The position numbers and the translations under genes are program-made. A DNA stretch of 64,000 nt. Source: Halichoerus grypus. Lineage: Eukaryota; Chordata; Mammalia; Carnivora; Phocidae. Positions 22,229 to 32,806 of this stretch are shown here, piece after piece. The stretch is from NCBI RefSeq assembly GCF_964656455.1, contig NC_135720.1:55826598-55890597 (forward strand), given 5' to 3'. Within the stretch, counting starts at the first letter, position 1. The number at the start of each line of letters is the position of its first letter. Under the pieces are notes generated by a model. The model did not search any database and was not told the origin of the DNA. It saw nothing but the letters and a program-made list of their open reading frames with translations.

Positions 22229-22269
22229 AAAGATAAACCAAAAAAAAAAAAAAAAAAAAAGATAAACCA
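22229..22269. mobile_element. Apparent poly(A)-only retrotransposition insertion
   Basis: AAAGATAAACCA at 22229-22240 is followed by a pure A run and then the same 12 bases again at 22258-22269. This is the footprint of target-primed insertion in which only the A-tail was copied. A simple slippage expansion does not explain the repeated GATAAACCA. The 12-bp length count includes A residues that could belong to the tail. Confidence 0.65.
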
Positions 22270-22429
22270 GAAAGAGATGGTGTTTGAAGACTGTTGGCTA
22301 CATAAATATGATGTTAACTAAGGCATTAGCTTCTACTTCAACATTTAGGTTTATTTTCCCAGACTGGCCTTTGAAAATCTTAACTTTTTCAGAGCCTGAG
22401 GAGATGAATGTCCATTTGGACACTTGTCT

Positions 22430-22645
22430 GTGCTAGGCTCTATGCCGAAGATTTCAAAATATTACCCTTAAAATCTCCAAAATACCTCTCTGATGTGGAT
22501 ACTATTATTATCCACGTTTACCAGATATGGGTAATGATGCATAGACGGTTTAGGGTCTTGCTGAGGGTCACACAACCAGTAGGAGTTGAGCTCCAGTAGC
22601 TTGACTTCACAGCTGTGCATTATTAGCCAGAGTGAACTTGTTCTT
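22430..22645 (-). mobile_element. MIR SINE, minus strand
   Basis: Inverted MIR order: 'gtgctaggctctatgccga', 'gatactattattatccacg', 'agggtcacacaaccagtagg', 'gagctccagtag'. Confidence 0.65.
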
Positions 22646-23000
22646 GAAATGTATTAGAGGTCACAAATGCTACCTAAACCACAAATACTTACTTCATATA
22701 TTTCCATCTCTGACAACTAAACCCCAAGATTTGCTTTCTCTCTTGAATTTCTAAACTGTTTCTTTGAATCTTATATTCAATGTATCTCAACTTATGTAAC
22801 GTCCACAAAGTAAATTATTGTTTCTGTTGTTGTTGTTATTAATATTATTATTATTTTATAAATTCTATTAGGGGATTTCAATGAAAAAACAAGTTTTACA
22901 CTTGATTCATGGACCAGTACAAAACCACACAATTACAGCTATGTGGTAATTGAAAAAATATGATAAAAAATATGATAGAAATACTGCTTTTTAAATTGTT
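22646..23000. other. Non-coding AT-rich DNA with a TTG/TTA simple stretch
   Basis: A short (TTG)n and (ATT)n-like stretch lies at 22820-22860. No recognised element. Confidence 0.45.
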
Positions 23001-23070
23001 TCTATCTCTGGCTATTGTGTTTTTCATCAATATTACCCATTACTGTCATCACTTTGAGCATTTGATTTTT

Positions 23071-23579
23071 TTAAAAATTTTTTATTGTTATGTTAATCAC
23101 CATACATTACATCATTAGTTTTAGATGTAGTGTTCCATGATTCATTGTTTATGCATAACACCCAGTGCTCCATGCAGAACGTGCCCTCTTAAATACCCAT
23201 CACCAGGCTAACCCATCCTCCCACCCCCCCTCTAGAACCCTCAGTTTGTTTTTCAGAGTCCATCGCCTCTCATGGTTCGTCTCCACCTCTGATCCGTCCC
23301 CCCTCATTGTTCCCCTCCTGCTATCTTCTTCTTTTTTTTTTTTTTTCTTAACATATATTGCATTGTTTGTTTCAGAGGTACAGATCTGAGATTCAACAGT
23401 CTTGCACAATTCACTGCACTTACCAGAGCACATACCCTCCCCAGTGTCTATCACCCAGTCACCCCATCCCTCCCACCCCACCCCCAACTCCAGCAACCCT
23501 CAGTTTGTTTCCTGAGATTAAGAATTCCTCATATCGGTGAGGTCATATGATACATGTCTTTCTCTGTTTGACTTATTTC
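23071..23579 (-). mobile_element. 5'-truncated young carnivore L1, minus strand, internal deletion
   Basis: Inverted L1 3' UTR beginning with the terminus 'taatcaccatacattacatc' and including the 'cagaggtacagatctgag' block. Flanked by a perfect 16-bp target-site duplication TGAGCATTTGATTTTT at 23055-23070 and 23580-23595. Relative to the copy at 15904-17802, about 86 bp corresponding to 16347-16432 are missing at position 23526. This L1 and its left flank are the source of the inverted patch at 20068. Confidence 0.95.
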
Positions 23580-23595
23580 TGAGCATTTGATTTTT

Positions 23596-23961
23596 AATTA
23601 GGGTTTTATATGACATAATATATTGATTATTCAGTTCCTTCTTTGACACTTATAAACATAGCTTAGTTCTTCCACGTTTGAGTTAAAACTTTCATAGAAA
23701 TTGGAAAGATGTAGGAAATTAAGACAAACATTTTGTAAGATGTTAACAAAATAGGAAATTTAGAAAATTATAGAGCTGTTAGATATAACTACTGTCAATC
23801 CCAATACATGAAAGTTATTAGCACATCAATTATCTTCCATACACAGCTTGAAATATAGAATCAGGTGATTGGATGTCTTTCTTTCATAATCAAAAGCATT
23901 TCCTGCTACTTTGGGATTTTGGACCTTTGATTTGTCAAGATTAACCAAATAAGAAATGAGG
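23596..23961. other. Non-coding DNA between two L1 copies
   Basis: AT-rich, no recognised element. Confidence 0.45.
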
Positions 23962-23998
23962 ATGCAAAAAAAGTAGTAATAATGATGGTGTAAATTTT
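23962..23998. repeat. Possible left target-site duplication of the full-length L1
   Basis: 'atgcaaaaaa.agtagt' through 'gtgtaaatttt' resembles 'atgcaaaaaacaagtgatgt' at 30502-30521 and on to about 30528, with about ten bases missing from the right copy. Diverged, so only suggestive. Confidence 0.4.
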
Positions 23999-24445
23999 GG
24001 GGGGTTAAAATGGCTGCATAGTAGGGGGATCCTGAGCTTGCCTTGTCTTTGAAACACAGCTAGATCAACATCAAACTATTTTGAACAACTAAGAATATAA
24101 TCTAAGGATTAAGAAAACAATCTGCACAGTTCAAAGGAGAGACCAGGGCAGATGTGAGGTTCAGAGCCATGAACTGGGGAGAGGAAAGCCTTGGAGCTGC
24201 AAAACGGAGGGAACCCTTTTCACTGAGCAAAGTCCAGGGAGTGAGCAGGAGACAGTGCAGTGGGTAGGGTTCAAACAATAAGCCATGGTAAGGGGATCCC
24301 CTGGGTCACACTGGGAGAGATCGCTCCCCTTCCCAGAGTACATTGGAAAGAGTGTATTTTGCCTCTCCAAGGACAAAAAGCCAGCTGGGAGCCACTGAGC
24401 AATGCTCCAATGCTCAAGAGCAGGGACAGAGGTGGGTGCAGAGGG

Positions 24446-24664
24446 CAGATAATCTGGAAGCAGCTTTTTACTGTGAGCCACGATAGGTTTGAGCCGCGGT
24501 GCGCACTCAAGAGCAGCTGCTTTTCCAGGACAGAACTGAGCAGAGAACATAGACATGCGCAGACTGCAGGTTACCTGGTTGCAGCTTTTTGCTGTACCTC
24601 ACAATAGATTCTAACTACTTTATGTACCCTGTGCAACTGCTTTTCTGGAACAGGACAGTGCTGG
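24446..24664 (+). repeat. Two-unit tandem repeat in the L1 5' UTR
   Basis: Unit 1 (24446-24540) and unit 2 (24566-24664) share 'cctggttgcagctttttgct' (unit 1: 'tctggaagcagctttttact'), then 'cacgatag' or 'cacaatag', then 'gcagctgcttttccaggaca' (unit 2: 'gcaactgcttttctggaaca'). The period is close to 120 bp. Clearly diverged. Confidence 0.75.
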
Positions 24665-25197
24665 GCTCACTGCTAGACTGGGTCCTCACCTTGCCAGGCC
24701 CTTTAAAACTTGGAGTTTTGAATACCAGCTACGGGCCAGAGATAAAATATAGGAGATCTGGGGTGCCTTGTGTGCCAATGGCCGGGAACAGACAGTTTAA
24801 GGACAGGGATCTGAGGAACACCTGGGACAGCAGGAGATTTTTTGTTTTTCTGTGAGGGCCTCCTAAACATCGGTGGCCAGGAGTTCCCCTCCCCAGGGAC
24901 AAGAGGGCAGGGTGGATGTCATCTTCCTCATCTACCACCCCTCCCTTCCCCCCACCCACCAGCACAGTCAGACTTGAGAGAGAAATACAGCGAGCACTTC
25001 CAGTGGAGGCTGGAGTCCCTTACACCAAACCCCTGTCCCCTTGTGCCTGGCAGGGACATCTTAACAAGGGAAAGTCAGCTTGTGAGCCCGCCCAGCAGGC
25101 CGCTCTCTCTGAAGACCAACACAGGCCCCCTGCACTTACCAAGTCTACTGATTAGAGTGCTCCAAAGCATCAGCTTCAGTTCTGGTGGAAATAGGAC

Positions 25198-25576
25198 CAG
25201 GCTTACTTTTTAAATTTTTTAATTTTTAAAATTTTAATTTTTAAATTTTCTTATTTCTTATTTTTATTTTTTTAATCTTTTATCTCATATGTATTCTTCT
25301 TTTTAGTCTTTATCTTTTTTTTTTCTGGTTTCAGGCTTACAATTTTTGGTTCATTTATTGGTTTCTATGTTTCCCTCTCTTATTTTTCAGATCAGGCTTT
25401 TTTTTTTTTTTTCCTTTTCTTCTTTCCTTACTCTGTTTCCTTCTTTCTTTCTTATTCTTTGGAATCAGGCTTATAGTTTTTTGTTTGTCTGCTTGTTTGC
25501 TTTTTAGTTCCTTATCCTTTTCTCTTGCCTTGGATCAGGCCTTTTTTTTTTTTTTTTCCTCCTCTTTTCCAGGCTT
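25198..25576 (+). repeat. Pyrimidine-rich connector with repeated CAGGCTT motif
   Basis: A T/C-rich tract between the L1 5' UTR and ORF1. CAGGCTT occurs at 25198, 25332, 25393, 25466 and 25570, and CAGGCCT at 25536, several in the context ATCAGGC. This looks like a degenerate tandem array of roughly 60-75 bp units within the L1. Confidence 0.65.
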
Positions 25577-25835
25577 ATCTTAACAAACAAATCAAAGCAC
25601 ATCTAGATAAAGGTACAAGCACTCGGCACTGCAAGAAAGGAGGAAATCTGTAGAGGATGGACTAGTGGGGAAAAGCAGCCAAAATACAACAGAATGCACA
25701 CAGCATACACCAGAAACACTTCCTGAAGTGCCAGGCTCTGGACAGTTTATGACCTCTTTTTAATATAGCATTACTCTGAGGTTCAGGAAACATAACAAGC
25801 TTTCATAACACACAAAAGATAGAAACTTAGCCAAA

Positions 25836-26775
25836 ATGACAAGGCTGAGGAATTCTCCCCAAAAGAAAGGTCAGGAAGATATCACAGCCAGGGACTTGCT
25901 CAAAGCAGATATAAACAATATACCTGAACAAGAATTTAAATCAATAGTTATAAAACTACTAGCTGGATTTGAAAAAAAAAAAGCATATAAGATGACAGCA
26001 GAGAAACCTTCACTGCAGAGATAAAAAGACCTTAAAACTAGTCAGACTGAAATTAAAAAACGCTATAACCAAGATGCAAAAACAGACTGGCTATAATAAC
26101 TATGAGGGTTGAAGAAGCAGAGGAGAGGATAGGTGATACAGCAGATAAAATTATGGAAAATAATGAAGCTGAAAAAAGGGGGAAGAAAACTATTAGATCA
26201 TGAAGGTAGACTTCAGAAACTCAGCAATTCTATAAAGTGACATAATATCCATGTCATAGGAGTCCCAAAAGAGGAAGAACAGGAAAGAGGGGCAGAGGTT
26301 TATTTGAACAAATAATAGCTGAGAACCTCCCTAATCTGGGGAAGGAAACAGGTATTCAAGTCCAAGAGACACAGAGAACTCCCTTCAAAATCAACAAAAA
26401 CATGTAAACACCATGACATATTATAGTGAAACTTGCAAAATACAAAGATAAAGAGAGAATCCTGAAAGCAGCTCGGGAGGAAAATGTCCTTAACTTACAA
26501 GGTAGACACAAGGCTGGCAGCAGACCTGTCCACAGAGACCTGGCAGGACAGAAAGTCATGGCATGATATATTCAACATGCTAAATTGGAAAAATATGCAG
26601 CCCAGAATACTTTATCCAGCAGGACTGTCATTCAGAAGGAGAGATAAAGAGTTTCCAAGATAAACAGAAACTAAAGGAGTTCATGAACACTAAATCAGCC
26701 CTGCAAGAAATATTAAAGGGGACCTTTTGAGCAGGAAAGAGAAACCAAAAGTAACAAAGACTAGAAAGGAACAGA
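25836..26775 (+). pseudogene. L1 ORF1 pseudogene (ORF1p, RNA-binding chaperone)
   Basis: The start ATG at 25836 opens the typical carnivore ORF1 beginning MTRLRNSPQKKGQED. The frame stops after 62 codons at 26022-26024. Downstream pieces in other frames still resemble the coiled-coil and C-terminal parts: the A/G-rich stretch at 26030-26200, and the region at 26440-26700 corresponding to the C-terminal RNA-binding domain. In active L1s this protein trimerises and coats L1 RNA; here it cannot be made. The 3' limit is approximate. Confidence 0.85.
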
Positions 26776-26812
26776 GAAAATCTACAGGAACAGTGACTTT
26801 ACAGGTAATACA

Positions 26813-29800
26813 ATGGCACTAAATTCCTATCTTTCAATAATTACTCTGTATGTAAATGACTCAATGTTCCAGTCAAAAAATACAGGGATCAGAATGGGTA
26901 AAAAAACAAGACCTATCGAAATGTTGCCTACAAGAGACTCATTTTAGACCAAAGACACCTCCAGATTGAAAGTGAGGTGGTAGAGGACAATTTCTCATGC
27001 TAATGGACATCAAAATAAAGCTGGAGTAGCCATCCTTATATCAGAAAAACTAGATTTTAAACCAAAGACTGTAATAAGAGATGAAGAAGGATACTATATC
27101 ATAATAAAAGGGTCTATCCAACAAGAAGATTTAGCAATTGTTAATATTTATGCCCTTAACTTGGGAGCAGCCAAATATATAAATCAATTAATAACAAATA
27201 TAAAGAAACTCATTGAAAATAATACAATGATATTAGGGGGCTTTAACACCCCACTTACATCAATGGACAAATCATCTAAGCAGAAAATCAACAAGGAAAC
27301 AAGGGCTTTGAATGATACACTGGACCAGATGGACTTAACGATACATTCAGAGCATTTCATCCTAAAGCAACAGAATACACATTCTTTTTGAGGGCACATG
27401 GAACATTCTCCAGAATAGATCACATACTAGGTCACAAATCAGGCCTCAAGTGGTACAAAAAGATTGAGATCATACCTTGCATAATTTCAGATGACAATGC
27501 TATGAAACTTGAGGTAATGAAAAGAGAAAGGATCCAAATAAATAAAAGCATGAATGAACGAGGAGAGATCACAACTAACACTGCAGAAATAAAAACAATC
27601 AGAATATTATGAGTAATTATTTGCCAGCAAATTAGGCAATCTGGAATAAATGGGTAAATTCCTAGAAACATATAAACTATCAAAACTAAAACAGGAAGAA
27701 ATAGAAAATCTGAACAGACCCATAACCAGGAAAGAAATTGAATTAGTAATCAAAAATTTCCCAATAAACAAGAATCTAGGGCCAGATGGCTTTCCAGGGG
27801 AATTCTACCAAACAGTTAAAGAAGAATTAATACCCCTTCTTCTGAAACTGTTCCAAAAAATAGAAATGGAAGGAAAACTTCCAAACTCATCCTATGAGGC
27901 CAGCATTACCTTGATCCCAAAACCAGACAAAGACCCCACTAAAAAGGAGTATTACAAACCAATATCCCTGATGAACATGGATGCAAAAATTCTCAACAAG
28001 ATACTAGCTAATCATATCCAACAGTACATTAAAAGGATTATTCACCATGATCAAGGGGGATTTATTCCTGGGCTGCAAGTGTGGTTCAACATCTGCAAAT
28101 CAATCAAAATGGTATACCACATTAATAAAAGAAAGGATAAGAACCAAATGGTTCTCTAAATAGATGCAGAAAGAAGCATTTGGCCAAATACAACATCCTT
28201 TCTTGATAAAAACCCTCCATGAAGTAGAGATATAGGGAATATACCTCAACATCATAAAAGTCATATATGAAAGACCAACAGCTAATATTCCTCCTCAATG
28301 GGGAAAAACTGAGAGATTTTCCCCTAAGGTCAAGAACATGACAGGGATGTCCACTCTCACCACTGTTGCTCAACCTAGTACTGGAAGTCCTAGCTTCAGC
28401 AATCAGACAATAAAAAGAAATAAAAGGCATCCAAATCAGCAAAGAAGAAGTCAAACTTTGACTCTTTGCAGATGACATGACACTCAATGTAGAAAACCTG
28501 AAAGACTCCACAAAAAAATTGCTAGAGCTGATACAGGAATTCAGCAAAGTTGCAGTATATAAAACCAATGCACAGAAGTCTGTTGCATTTCTATACACCA
28601 ACAACAAAGCAGCAGAAAGAGAAATTAAGGAATCTATCCCATTTACAATTGCACCAAAAGCCATAAGAAAACCTAACCAAAGAGGTAAAAGATCTGTACT
28701 CTGAAAACTATAGAATGCTTATGAAAGAAATTGAGGAAGACAGAAAGAAATGGAAGAACATTCTATGCTCATGGATTGGAAGAACAAATATTGTCAAAAT
28801 GTCTATGCTACCCACAGCAATCTACACATTCTATGCAATCCCTATCAAAATACCATGAGCATTTTTCACAGAGCTGTAGCAAACAATTCTAAAATTTGTA
28901 TGGAAGCAGAAAAGACCCCAAATGGCAAAAGTAATGTTGAAAAAGAAAACTAAAGCTGGAGGCATCACAATTCTGGACTTCAAGCTCTATTATAAAGCTG
29001 TAATCATCAAGACAGTATGGTACTGGCACAAAAACAGCTGCATAGATCAGTGGAATAGAATAGAGAACTCAGAAATGGACTCTCAACTCTATGGTCAACG
29101 AATCTTTGACAAAGCAGGGAAGACTATCCAATGGAAAAAAGACAGTCTCTTCAACAAATGGTGTTGGGAAAATTGGACAGTCACATGCAGAAGAATGAAA
29201 CTGGACCACTTTCTTACACCATATGCAAAAATAAATTCAAAATGGATGGATGAAAGACCTAAATGTGAGACAGGAATCCATCAAAATCCTAGAGAAGAAC
29301 ATAGGCAGTAATCTCTTTGACCTCAGTTGCAGCAAATTATTGCTAGACATGTCTCTAAAGGCAAGGGAACAAAAGCAAAAATAAACAATTGGGACTTCAT
29401 CAAGATAAACACCTTTTGCACAGCAAAGAAAATAATCAAGAAGACTAAAAGCAACCTACAGAATGGGAGAAGATATTTGCAAATCACATATCAGATAAAG
29501 GGTTATTATCCAAAAATCTATAAAGAACTTATCAAACTCAACATCCAAAAAAACAAAATACCTGGTGAAGAAATGGGCAGAAGACATGAACAGACATTTC
29601 TCCAAAGAAGACCTACAAATGGCTAACAGACACATGAAAAAATGCTCAAAATCATTCATCATCAGAGAAATACAAATCAAAACCACAAGCTGATACAACC
29701 TCACACTGGTCAGAATGGCTAAAATTAACAACTCAGGAAACAACAGATGTTGGCAAGGATGCAGAGGAAGGGGAGCCCTCTTACACTGTTGGTGGGAATA

Positions 29801-30209
29801 CAAAATGGTGCAGCCACTCTGGAAAACAGAATGAAAGTTCCTCAAAAAGTTAAAACTAGAACTACCCTATGACGTAACAATTGCACTACTAGGTATTTAT
29901 CCAAAAGATACAAAAATAGTGATTCAAAGGGGCACATGCACTCCAATGTTTATAACAGGAATGTCCACAATAGCCAACCTATGGAAAGAGCCCAGATGTC
30001 CATTGACAGATGAATGGATAAAGAAGTGGTGGTATATATATACAATGGAATATTACTCAGCCATCAAAAAGAATGAAATCTTGTCATTTGCAATTATGTG
30101 GATGAAACTAGAATGTATTATCCTAAGTGAAATAAGTCAGTCAGATAGAGAAAATATGATGATGAAATATGATTTCACTCATGTGGAATTTAAGAAACAA
30201 AACGGATAA
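26813..30209 (+). pseudogene. L1 ORF2 pseudogene (endonuclease and reverse transcriptase)
   Basis: The start is placed at ATG 26813, where the expected N-terminal sequence begins. Endonuclease domain: about 26813-27500; the motif that normally reads GDFNTPL reads GGFNTPL (GGC codon at 27239-27241), losing the catalytic aspartate. Reverse transcriptase domain: about 27650-28700; a 169-codon frame (27650-28159) includes [10 protein letters not shown] and LIPKPDKDP. The LFADDM catalytic loop is present at 28462-28479 but is preceded by an in-frame TGA at 28459-28461. C-terminal pieces run at 28922-29311, 29327-29626 and 29919-30209. Multiple further frameshifts; not functional. Confidence 0.9.
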
Positions 30210-30309
30210 ACATAGGGGAAGGGAAGGTAAAATAAAATAGGATAAAAACACAGAGGGAGACAAACCATAAAAGACTCATAACTATAGAGAACAAACAGAG
30301 GGTTGCTGG

Positions 30310-30340
30310 AGGGGAGGTTGTGGGGGGATGGGGGTAATTA
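30310..30340 (+). repeat. G-rich tract of the old L1 3' UTR
   Basis: Runs of G separated by one to four bases, at the same relative position as 5577-5598. Potential G-quadruplex in the plus (L1 sense) strand. Confidence 0.6.
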
Positions 30341-30994
30341 AGTGGTGGGCATTAAGGAGGGCACTTCATATAATGAGCCTTGGGTGTTATATGTAACTGA
30401 TGAATCACTAAATTCTACCACCAAATTAATGATACACTATATGTTAACTAACTTGAATTTAAATAAAACCAAAGTAAATAAATAATACCAAATTTTTAAA
30501 AATGCAAAAAACAAGTGATGTAAAATTTCAGTTCAAGGAACATACATGAAAATGAGAAACTTTATCCTTGAAATGTTAAATCTTAAAATGGCCAATTCAT
30601 ATCCCTATATATTGATAAACTAAGATTAGCTCAAGGTTCTGGGCCTGAGGATCTGGAAAAACAAATTTTAAATCCAGGCCTCAAATAATTCCTCATAGTA
30701 TGTTGCTAAGGAACTTGAACTCGTTATCCAAAATCACTTATCACATAAAGAAAAAGATAATAGGAGAAAGAGTCAAGAAATAGCATCTTGGGAACATCTG
30801 CAGATTCTGGAATTTTAGTCATGGAATATAGAATAAATATGTTTAATATATTTAAAGAAATGAAAAATATATTAATAACTAAAAACCAAGAGACTATAAA
30901 AGTTGAAAAGGCAAGTTTAAAAATGAACCAAAGAGAAATTTGAGAATTTATTAGAAATTCAAAAAACTAGATAAACAGTAATCAAGCATGGCTA

Positions 30995-31131
30995 GGGGCA
31001 CCTAGGTGGCTCAGTCAGTTAAGTATCCAATTCTTGATCTCAGCTCAGATCTTGATTTCAGGGTCATGAGTTCAAGCCCCGCATTGGGCTCCACGCTGGG
31101 CATAGATCCTACTTAAAAAAAAAAAAAAAAA
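30995..31131 (+). mobile_element. Short SINEC variant, plus strand
   Basis: Starts GGGGCACCTAGGTGGCTCAG, contains the tRNA-like head with 'ggtcatgagttcaagcccc' (B-box-like), and goes straight to a poly(A) tail without the CT-rich and AAATAAATAAA section of the long form. Possible short target duplication 'atggctag' / 'atgtctag'. The same short type occurs at 46769 and 63122. Confidence 0.9.
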
Positions 31132-31181
31132 TGTCTAGAAAAAGAATCAGTAAACTGGCAGACATAAAAATATTATACAGA

Positions 31182-31388
31182 GGGGTGCCCGGGTGGCTCA
31201 GGTGGTTAAGTGTCTGCCTTTGGCTCAAGTCATGATTGGGTGCTGGGATTGATGCCCTGTGTCAGGCTCCTGGCTCAGCAAGGAGTCTGCTGCTCCCTTC
31301 CCCTCTGCCTCTCTCCTCCGCTCACCTTCTCTCTCTCTTTGTCTCTCTCTGTCTCAAATGAATAAATTAAAAAATATTTAAAAAAATA
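31182..31388 (+). mobile_element. SINEC, plus strand
   Basis: Begins GGGGTGCCCGGGTGGCTCAG and runs through the tRNA-like head, a CT-rich middle (31290-31350), 'caaatgaataaatt' and an A-rich tail. Only 50 bp from the preceding SINE. The target-site duplication is unclear (possibly 'attatacagag' and 'tagactacaga'). Confidence 0.93.
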
Positions 31389-31510
31389 GACTACAGAATT
31401 TATATCATAGAATGAAAAAAGTAGAAATTATGAAAGATAAGGAGATGAATTGAGAATATTCAACACATATAATCAGAGTTTTAGAAGTAAAAAACCATGT
31501 AAGAATAAAG

Positions 31511-31514
<4 letters not shown>

Positions 31515-31562
<48 letters not shown>
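31515..31562. repeat. (TA)n microsatellite, about 24 units
   Basis: Uninterrupted alternating T and A for roughly 48 bp, followed by an imperfect 'atacatatatatgtata' tail. Self-complementary and likely length-polymorphic. Short isoleucine-tyrosine frames across it are artefacts. Confidence 0.97.
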
Positions 31563-31565
<3 letters not shown>

Positions 31566-31599
31566 GATATACATATATATGTATACACACAAATATTGG

Positions 31600-32788
31600 A
31601 TTTATCACAGACACATAAGGTTATTTTTATTTGAAAACCTTTAATGTACTTCACTATACTAACAGATTACAATAGAAAAAAGACAAAAGACAGATAATTA
31701 TCACAGCAGATGCAGATAATTTTAAGTATTTTTTTGAAATGTACTTGGCTGCAGGTTATACTAAATGTCACTGAACTGTGGCTGAAAAGAACTGGGGTTA
31801 TTGTCGTCATATAAAAAATTCTGGGGAAAAAAAGTCTAGAAGTTGCAGTTGCTGGCTTTGGCCCCAGTTTAAAAATGTTGGGGTGAGCATCTTTGCAGTT
31901 CTCTTGGACTTTGCCTTGTGTTTGAGAGATAGCTTCCCTGACATTAGGGAGTTGAGAGAGGGGAGTCAAATGCTAAGAAACTGCCATGTCCTTCTTTCTA
32001 GTCCAAAACAGATTTGGACTTTGATAATCATATATGACTGGACCTTTAAACAGTAAATTGAGACTGTTTTGTGACCTTAAGCTCTCAAAGTATCCGCTTA
32101 GTCCTGGATCTATCTGAATTTTTCATTCTCTGTCTTGGGAAGTAGTAGAATCACACAGATGATTTAAAGTGACATGAAAAGATAAAAATGAAGTGGCTTT
32201 ATGTTTACTTCCACTAGTCATGCATGTTGAACATAATGGTTATGCCATTGAGCAGTGACAGTCACTGAATTAGTATTACATGTGTCAACATAAATGAACT
32301 CATGAAAATTGTAATGTCAAGAGAAAAAATAGGAAGAATGAAAAATTTGTACTGTGTTAAAATTCTAGAAACAGTAAAAATTTAAACCAGATCAGTGAAA
32401 GAGTATTTAGTAAAAGTTTATTGTACATATAACAGGTCATGAACTGAGAGCTTCCAAACCCAAAACTGATATGAAGCTTGGAGGCATGACTTTACAGGAT
32501 GGCATATAAAGTAAAAACGAGGTAGTTGTTTATAACCTTTGCAATGGTTGGTTATTACAATGGGGGTTCTAGATGGCAGGGATTAGTTAAAAATAATTAT
32601 TTTATACAATTTTAGGAAGATGACTTAAGTTTCTTTTATGATTATTAGAAGAATTTACAAGAAATAACCTAAGTTAACTTTTGTGTATATTCATGAAATA
32701 AAGTAGATTTAGTTTTGCTTACATGATTTAAATGGTTTTGTCTGGTCAGGGAATTTTCACATTTGGTCTCCATTTTACATTTTGATGA
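31600..32788. other. Non-coding DNA without a recognised element
   Basis: Two overlapping opposed frames of about 100 codons (31667-32056) have no domain or splice context. No repeat was recognised. Confidence 0.45.
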
Positions 32789-32806
32789 CAGTATGGTAGC
32801 ATTTCT

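Larger units (their letters stand above)
23999..30500 (+). mobile_element. Nearly full-length old carnivore L1, plus strand, inactive
   Basis: About 6.5 kb in the canonical order. The GC-richer 5' UTR (23999 to about 25200) starts at 'ggggttaaaatggctgc'. A pyrimidine-rich connector follows (25200-25570), then ORF1 (25836 to about 26775), ORF2 (26813-30209), a 3' UTR with the G-rich tract (30310-30335), and the older-type terminus ending 'aacttgaatttaaataaaac'. Many stops and frameshifts destroy both ORFs. No SINE has landed in it. This terminus type matches 15568-15712 and 32807-33000 and differs from the younger type at 5409, 15904 and 23071. Confidence 0.93.
30529..31512 (+). mobile_element. 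Ancient L1 5' UTR/ORF1 fragment, plus strand, split by two SINEs
   Basis: A/G-rich sequence whose blocks resemble old L1 ORF1: a stretch near 30840-30960 with repeated 'gaaatgaaaaatata'-like words, 'agaatcagtaaactggcag' (31144-31162) and the 'gtagaaattatgaaagataa' run. Two SINEs (30995 and 31182) are inserted. The (TA)n repeat begins at its right edge. Confidence 0.5.

Noticed and set aside
24161..24556. 131-codon antisense frame in the L1 5' UTR, considered as an ORF0-like gene
   Set aside because: ORF0 is described for primate L1s. Here the frame overlaps other frames in both directions, the UTR is decayed, and no conserved motif is visible. Open frames are expected in this GC-richer stretch.
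24842..25213. 123-codon plus-strand frame in the L1 5' UTR
   Set aside because: Proline/serine-rich reading of the UTR with an overlapping second frame and no domain; it is upstream of the recognisable ORF1 start at 25836.
28122..28664. 180-codon minus-strand open frame, the longest in the window
   Set aside because: It lies wholly antisense to the decayed L1 ORF2 reverse-transcriptase region. It has no domain of its own and is a shadow of A-rich coding sequence.
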